Assembly (NCBI GenBank): GCA_021791675.1
Contig: JAJYWE010000016.1
Coordinates: 1 to 32,241 of the forward strand
DNA length: 32,241 nucleotides
Source of the DNA: Actinomycetes bacterium
GTDB taxonomy: Bacteria; Actinomycetota; Acidimicrobiia; Acidimicrobiales; JAKAOS01
Direction: 5' to 3'
Shown here piece by piece: positions 29,142-32,241 of the stretch. Numbering within the stretch: position 1 is the first letter of the stretch; each line of letters starts with the position of its first letter. The notes under the pieces were generated by a model. The model did no database searches. It saw only the letters and a program-made list of their open reading frames with translations, and was not told where the DNA came from. The position numbers were made by a program, and so were the translations under genes.

Positions 29142-31919
29142 TCAGCGCCCGAGGCCGAGGCTCCCGAAGTCCCGGGCCCGGTCCGGCACGCCTTGGCGCT
29201 CGGACTCCGGGGCGAGCCCTCGCGCACGAGCGACCTCGGAGCCGAGGCGAGGCGCCCGGCCGGCTGCTCGTCCGGAACCCCGCTCCAGTGCCTCGGCACG
29301 CTGGAGGCGCGCACGGAGGTCCGCCCGGGCCGCAGCCCGGGCAAGGGCATGCGGCGATCCGTCCCGGCCGAAGGAGTCGGCGAGCACGGCGCCGGCGACC
29401 TCCCGCCACGCCAGGCGCGCGACGACGCCCGGCGGCGGCCGGCCGATCAGCTCTTCGACCCGGGGATCGCGGGCCACGTCGGCAGCCACGCCGAGCGCGG
29501 CCTCGAGTGCCCGGGCGGCAGCCCTGGCACCGGGACGCCCACCGTCCGCTCCAACCCCGGCCGCGCCGGGTAGGGCCGACTCGAAGGGCTCGCGCTCCGC
29601 CCCGGCCACCTGGGGGGGCTCGGCCAGCACTCCGCCTGCGAGGCCCGTTCGAGCCAGCTCCGCGAGAAGGCCAGGTGGCGCGACGACGTGGTGGGCGACC
29701 CGTGACACCCCCGCGGTCGGGATGGCCGAGCGTCCGGCATCCCCGGGAGGTGGGGCCCCGCGCGCGCCAGCGTCACCACCGGGTCCCGCCAGCATGGCCG
29801 CGCTCCCGTGGACGAGTGCCGGCTCCTCGCCCAGCCAGCGGGCCTCACCCGGCGTCACCACCCAGCAGGGGCGCGCGCCGAGGTCGCGCAACTGCTCCGC
29901 CCTCAGTGCGACCGCAACCCCACCGGGGAGCTCGAGGACCACTCTCGGCCCCTCCGCCCCGAGGACGCGGGCCCGGTGGCGGAGCGGCTGGCCCTCGTGC
30001 GCACGGACGCCGCGGACCATGTCCCCGATCCGCCAGGCACGACCCGGACCACCGACAACGGCTCCGAGGGCGGGGCCGAGCACGCCGAGCCTTGCGAGCT
30101 CGTCGCGCAGCGCCGACTCGAGCAGCGCCGCCGTCGGGACATCGGGTGCCACGACCAGGGGTGGGAGGCCCGCCGCGGCGCGCGGAGCAACGGTCGCGGC
30201 ACACCCTTCCACCACCCCTGCGAGGTCCGCTGCGAGCACCACGTCCCGCTCGGCGAGGGGCACGCGAACCCCCGTCGGACGCCCCGGGCTGCCGCCGCCG
30301 TGGCCGGCTCGCGAACCCCCCGGCGAGGGCGCCTCGCCTGGGTGTTCCCCCGCCATCGGCGGGTAGGGAGGATCGGGAAGGGTCTCTGCGAGCACCCGCC
30401 CCCGCCCGGCCCTCCCGTCGACGACGACCGCCACGACGAGACCGCCGCTGCTCTGGCGCCCGATCGAGGCAAGCGTCTCGAGGGGGAGCCGGTCGGCACC
30501 GAGGAGCACGAGGGCGTCGCCGGCGACCCATCCCCGGACACCCACGGCGAACGGGAGTCCCGTGGCCGCCTCACCAGCGAGTGCCAGCGCGGGCGACGCG
30601 GCAACCCCCCGGACCTGACGACCAGCGGCGGCGAGCTCACGTACCAGTGCCCCGACGCGATCCTCGGCGCCGGAGACGGGAATCCCGGGAGCGAGGACGG
30701 TCCATCCCGCGCCTCCTCGCTCCGCACAGCGAAACGAGCTCGCGAGCCGCCCCTCCGCGCGGACCACCTCGGTGGCCTCCCAGCGCTCGAGCCCCGGCCT
30801 CCCCTCCACCGCCACGACCGCCGGAGAAGAGAGGAAGGCCGCGCTGGCCCGCTCGATCTCCGTTCGGCGGAGCCCGCCGGGCGACGCGTCGCAGAGCGCG
30901 GCGACCACGTCTGCCCGACGCATCCTGCCGCGCTCCCCACCCGCCCGGAGCGCCAGCACGAAGGGATCGAGCTCGCCAGGTGCGCCGGGGGCGGCTCCGG
31001 AACCGGTCGGCAGCCACCGCGCCCCGGGGTCGGGGCGCTCGCCGAGGCGGTCCCACCGCGTGCGGAGCTCGTCCAGCGGGAGGGGCGCGCGTTTCGCAGG
31101 TCGCGTCGTCCGGGCAGCCGCGCCCGCCGCTCGCGCCCCACCGGCCTGCCAGCGCGCGAGCTGGTCCTCGACCGCCGCACGGCGGGAGGAGAGGCCGGCC
31201 TCCGTGCTCGGAGCCACGCCCGCCAGGCGCACCCGGCCACCGGGAAGGCTCTCGGCATCCAGACCGAGCGTGCGCAGCCGGTGCACGAGGTCCGCGACGT
31301 ACACCCGCCCGGCGGCGCCTGCCTCGGCGTAGAGCGAGCGACTGTCCAGCCCCGACCATCGCCCGTCCGGGCTCTGCGCCGCGTTCGCCAACACGATGTG
31401 GCTGTGTAGGTAGGGCTCGTGCGCGCGGTTCAGACGGTGGAAGAACACGGCGCCCACCGCGCCGCTGGTCACGAGGAGTTGCTCCGCGCCTCCGTCGCGG
31501 CGCCGGACACGGATGGCGTGGTCCTCGAGGTACGCGAGCGCCTCGGCGCAGGCTGCCCGGTGCGCGCGCTCGAGCGCCGGCCCCAGCGCCTCGTCGGCGA
31601 AGGCCCAGGTCACGGCGAGGCACTTGGGCGCGCCTGCGGTCACGTCCCACCCGGCGATGCGCCGGGCCTCCGCCCGGGACCCGAGCGGGAGGCCGCGGAC
31701 AGGCTCGACGCCGCCGAGCACGCTGGCGAGCGCTAGGGGCTGCACGGGGCCGGAGAGCCCGAGCCAGGCGGCTCCCTTGCCCACCCAGTGGCCGTCTCCC
31801 GGTCCTTCGGGCGAGCCGACTCCCGTGTCCGACCTCGGGACGGAGCCGTCGTTCGGCTCGAGCCCGAGGCTCCTCAGGTAGTAGCGCTCGGCCCCGCTGC
31901 GCAGCGGGGTCAGGTGCAT
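29142..31919 (-). CDS. MobF/TrwC-type relaxase homologue with degenerate helicase region
   Basis: The 925-residue protein begins with adjacent Tyr13-Tyr14 (ERYYL) and WVGKGAAWLGLSG. GWDVTAGAPKCLAV matches the GxDxTxSAPKSVSV motif of TrwC relaxases. A three-histidine metal site follows (His161, His172, His174, with the same 11- and 13-residue spacing as TrwC). The relaxase core therefore looks usable. The following part keeps the helicase-like order but lacks a Walker A loop: GWTVLAPGIPVSGAED stands where GPAGTGKT would be, and ALVLLGADRL replaces the DEA box. No TraG coupling protein, T4SS genes or integrase is near. It may be a chromosomally retained relic or a repurposed nicking protein. 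ATG 31919 fits the family N-terminus. Confidence 0.8.
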   Translation of the reverse strand: MHLTPLRSGAERYYLRSLGLEPNDGSVPRSDTGVGSPEGPGDGHWVGKGAAWLGLSGPVQPLALASVLGGVEPVRGLPLGSRAEARRIAGWDVTAGAPKCLAVTWAFADEALGPALERAHRAACAEALAYLEDHAIRVRRRDGGAEQLLVTSGAVGAVFFHRLNRAHEPYLHSHIVLANAAQSPDGRWSGLDSRSLYAEAGAAGRVYVADLVHRLRTLGLDAESLPGGRVRLAGVAPSTEAGLSSRRAAVEDQLARWQAGGARAAGAAARTTRPAKRAPLPLDELRTRWDRLGERPDPGARWLPTGSGAAPGAPGELDPFVLALRAGGERGRMRRADVVAALCDASPGGLRRTEIERASAAFLSSPAVVAVEGRPGLERWEATEVVRAEGRLASSFRCAERGGAGWTVLAPGIPVSGAEDRVGALVRELAAAGRQVRGVAASPALALAGEAATGLPFAVGVRGWVAGDALVLLGADRLPLETLASIGRQSSGGLVVAVVVDGRAGRGRVLAETLPDPPYPPMAGEHPGEAPSPGGSRAGHGGGSPGRPTGVRVPLAERDVVLAADLAGVVEGCAATVAPRAAAGLPPLVVAPDVPTAALLESALRDELARLGVLGPALGAVVGGPGRAWRIGDMVRGVRAHEGQPLRHRARVLGAEGPRVVLELPGGVAVALRAEQLRDLGARPCWVVTPGEARWLGEEPALVHGSAAMLAGPGGDAGARGAPPPGDAGRSAIPTAGVSRVAHHVVAPPGLLAELARTGLAGGVLAEPPQVAGAEREPFESALPGAAGVGADGGRPGARAAARALEAALGVAADVARDPRVEELIGRPPPGVVARLAWREVAGAVLADSFGRDGSPHALARAAARADLRARLQRAEALERGSGRAAGRAPRLGSEVARARGLAPESERQGVPDRARDFGSLGLGR

Positions 31920-32002
31920 CGCAGCCCGCCGTCCACGGCGCGACGGTACCGAGGGGCGCCCCCCGATGGCAGGGGTAGGACCCCGCGCGCGCCGCTCGTT
32001 GA

Positions 32003-32062
32003 GCGGCCCGCAGCCGGGCCGGTGTCCGCCTGCGCGGCCCGCAGCCGGGCCGGTGTCTGCCT
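32003..32062. repeat. 31-bp direct repeat with internal inverted repeat
   Basis: GCGGCCCGCAGCCGGGCCGG begins two copies at 32003 and 32034 (29 bp shared, one mismatch, period 31). Each contains GGCCC-GCAGCC-GGGCC, so two small stems would form in RNA reading through from the TrpB-like gene, 16-75 bp past its stop. Terminator-like role possible; no U-tract. Confidence 0.75.
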
Positions 32063-32077
32063 GAGCGGTCGGCTCGT

Positions 32078-32241
32078 TCAGCCGGCGGTGGCAGGGAGGT
32101 GCGCCAGCGCGGCCGCCACCGCCTCCTCCGGGTAGGCGTAGTCGGTCAGCTCGCCATGCGCGTAGCGGTCGTAGGCCGCCATGTCGAAGTGGCCGTGGCC
32201 GCAGAGCGCGGTCAGGATCACCTTCTCCTCGCCGGTCTCGG
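32078..32241 (-). CDS. C-terminus of a TrpB-like PLP-dependent enzyme (partial)
   Basis: The last 53 codons of a minus-strand gene enter from the right edge. TGEEKVILTALCGHGHFDMA, then YDRYAHGELTDYAYPEE, matches the C-terminus of TrpB2-type tryptophan synthase beta chains (GEEKVILFNLSGHGhFDlaAYdaY). The SGHG phosphate/C-terminal loop appears here as CGHG. The enzyme condenses indole with serine; TrpB2 forms often occur away from the main trp operon. The remainder lies outside the window. Confidence 0.75.
   Translation of the reverse strand, partial: ETGEEKVILTALCGHGHFDMAAYDRYAHGELTDYAYPEEAVAAALAHLPATAG

Noticed and set aside
27151-30366. Long plus-strand frame across the acyl-CoA synthetase and relaxase region
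   Set aside because: It has no motif and an extreme Arg/Pro/Ala composition; it is the shadow of the two minus-strand genes, whose motifs are unmistakable.

Overview
The window is very GC-rich, with short intergenic gaps, many GTG starts, ATGA/GTGA stop-start overlaps and some apparently leaderless genes. It encodes the F420 biosynthesis enzyme FbiD, an ABC sugar transporter without its own ATPase, and the tail of a GYW...SDGG repeat protein. Together these suggest a chromosomal segment of an actinobacterium, probably of the Acidimicrobiia type. This is inferred from gene content only; I see no rRNA, tRNA, CRISPR array, transposase or integrase.

Left end (1-2450). The C-terminus of a secreted repeat protein is followed by an eroded toxin/ribbon-helix-helix pair. 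Then come fbiD (2-phospho-L-lactate or PEP guanylyltransferase) and a PIG-L/LmbE deacetylase. The last ~300 bp of the deacetylase gene recur, 309 of 312 bases identical by eye and with only synonymous changes, at 10710-11021.

Segment between the direct repeats (2447-10709). The minus strand carries a tightly coupled efflux operon: HlyD-like adaptor, RND pump, MarR regulator and lipoprotein, each pair overlapping. Behind it lie two small minus-strand genes. One has 8-bp tandem arrays just upstream; the other encodes a secreted protein. The direct repeats make this look like a discrete 8.6-kb unit.

Galactoside locus (11057-19304). A minus-strand operon encodes an ABC solute-binding lipoprotein, two permeases, a GH42 beta-galactosidase and a DeoR repressor. 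A GH36-type alpha-galactosidase diverges from it. The divergent promoter holds a ~67-bp dyad over a good -35/-10 pair, and a strong stem-loop follows the binding-protein gene. The set suits import and cytoplasmic cleavage of alpha- and beta-galactosides.

Redox locus (19869-26848), the most unusual part. A membrane polyferredoxin (NapH/NosR-like) and a fusion protein (2[4Fe-4S] ferredoxin, GltD-like FAD/NAD(P) module, flavodoxin-like tail) form a two-gene operon. It is flanked on both sides by paralogous Rrf2 regulators with three cysteines and long C-terminal extensions. One of these is followed by an FMN-binding PPOX-family gene. The centre holds back-to-back promoters with a palindrome over their -35 boxes. 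I read it as an iron-sulfur-sensed electron-transfer module of unknown substrate.

Right end (26968-32241). A small protein, a fatty-acyl-CoA-synthetase-like enzyme, a MobF/TrwC-type relaxase homologue whose helicase P-loop appears lost, and the C-terminus of a TrpB-like PLP enzyme, all on the minus strand.
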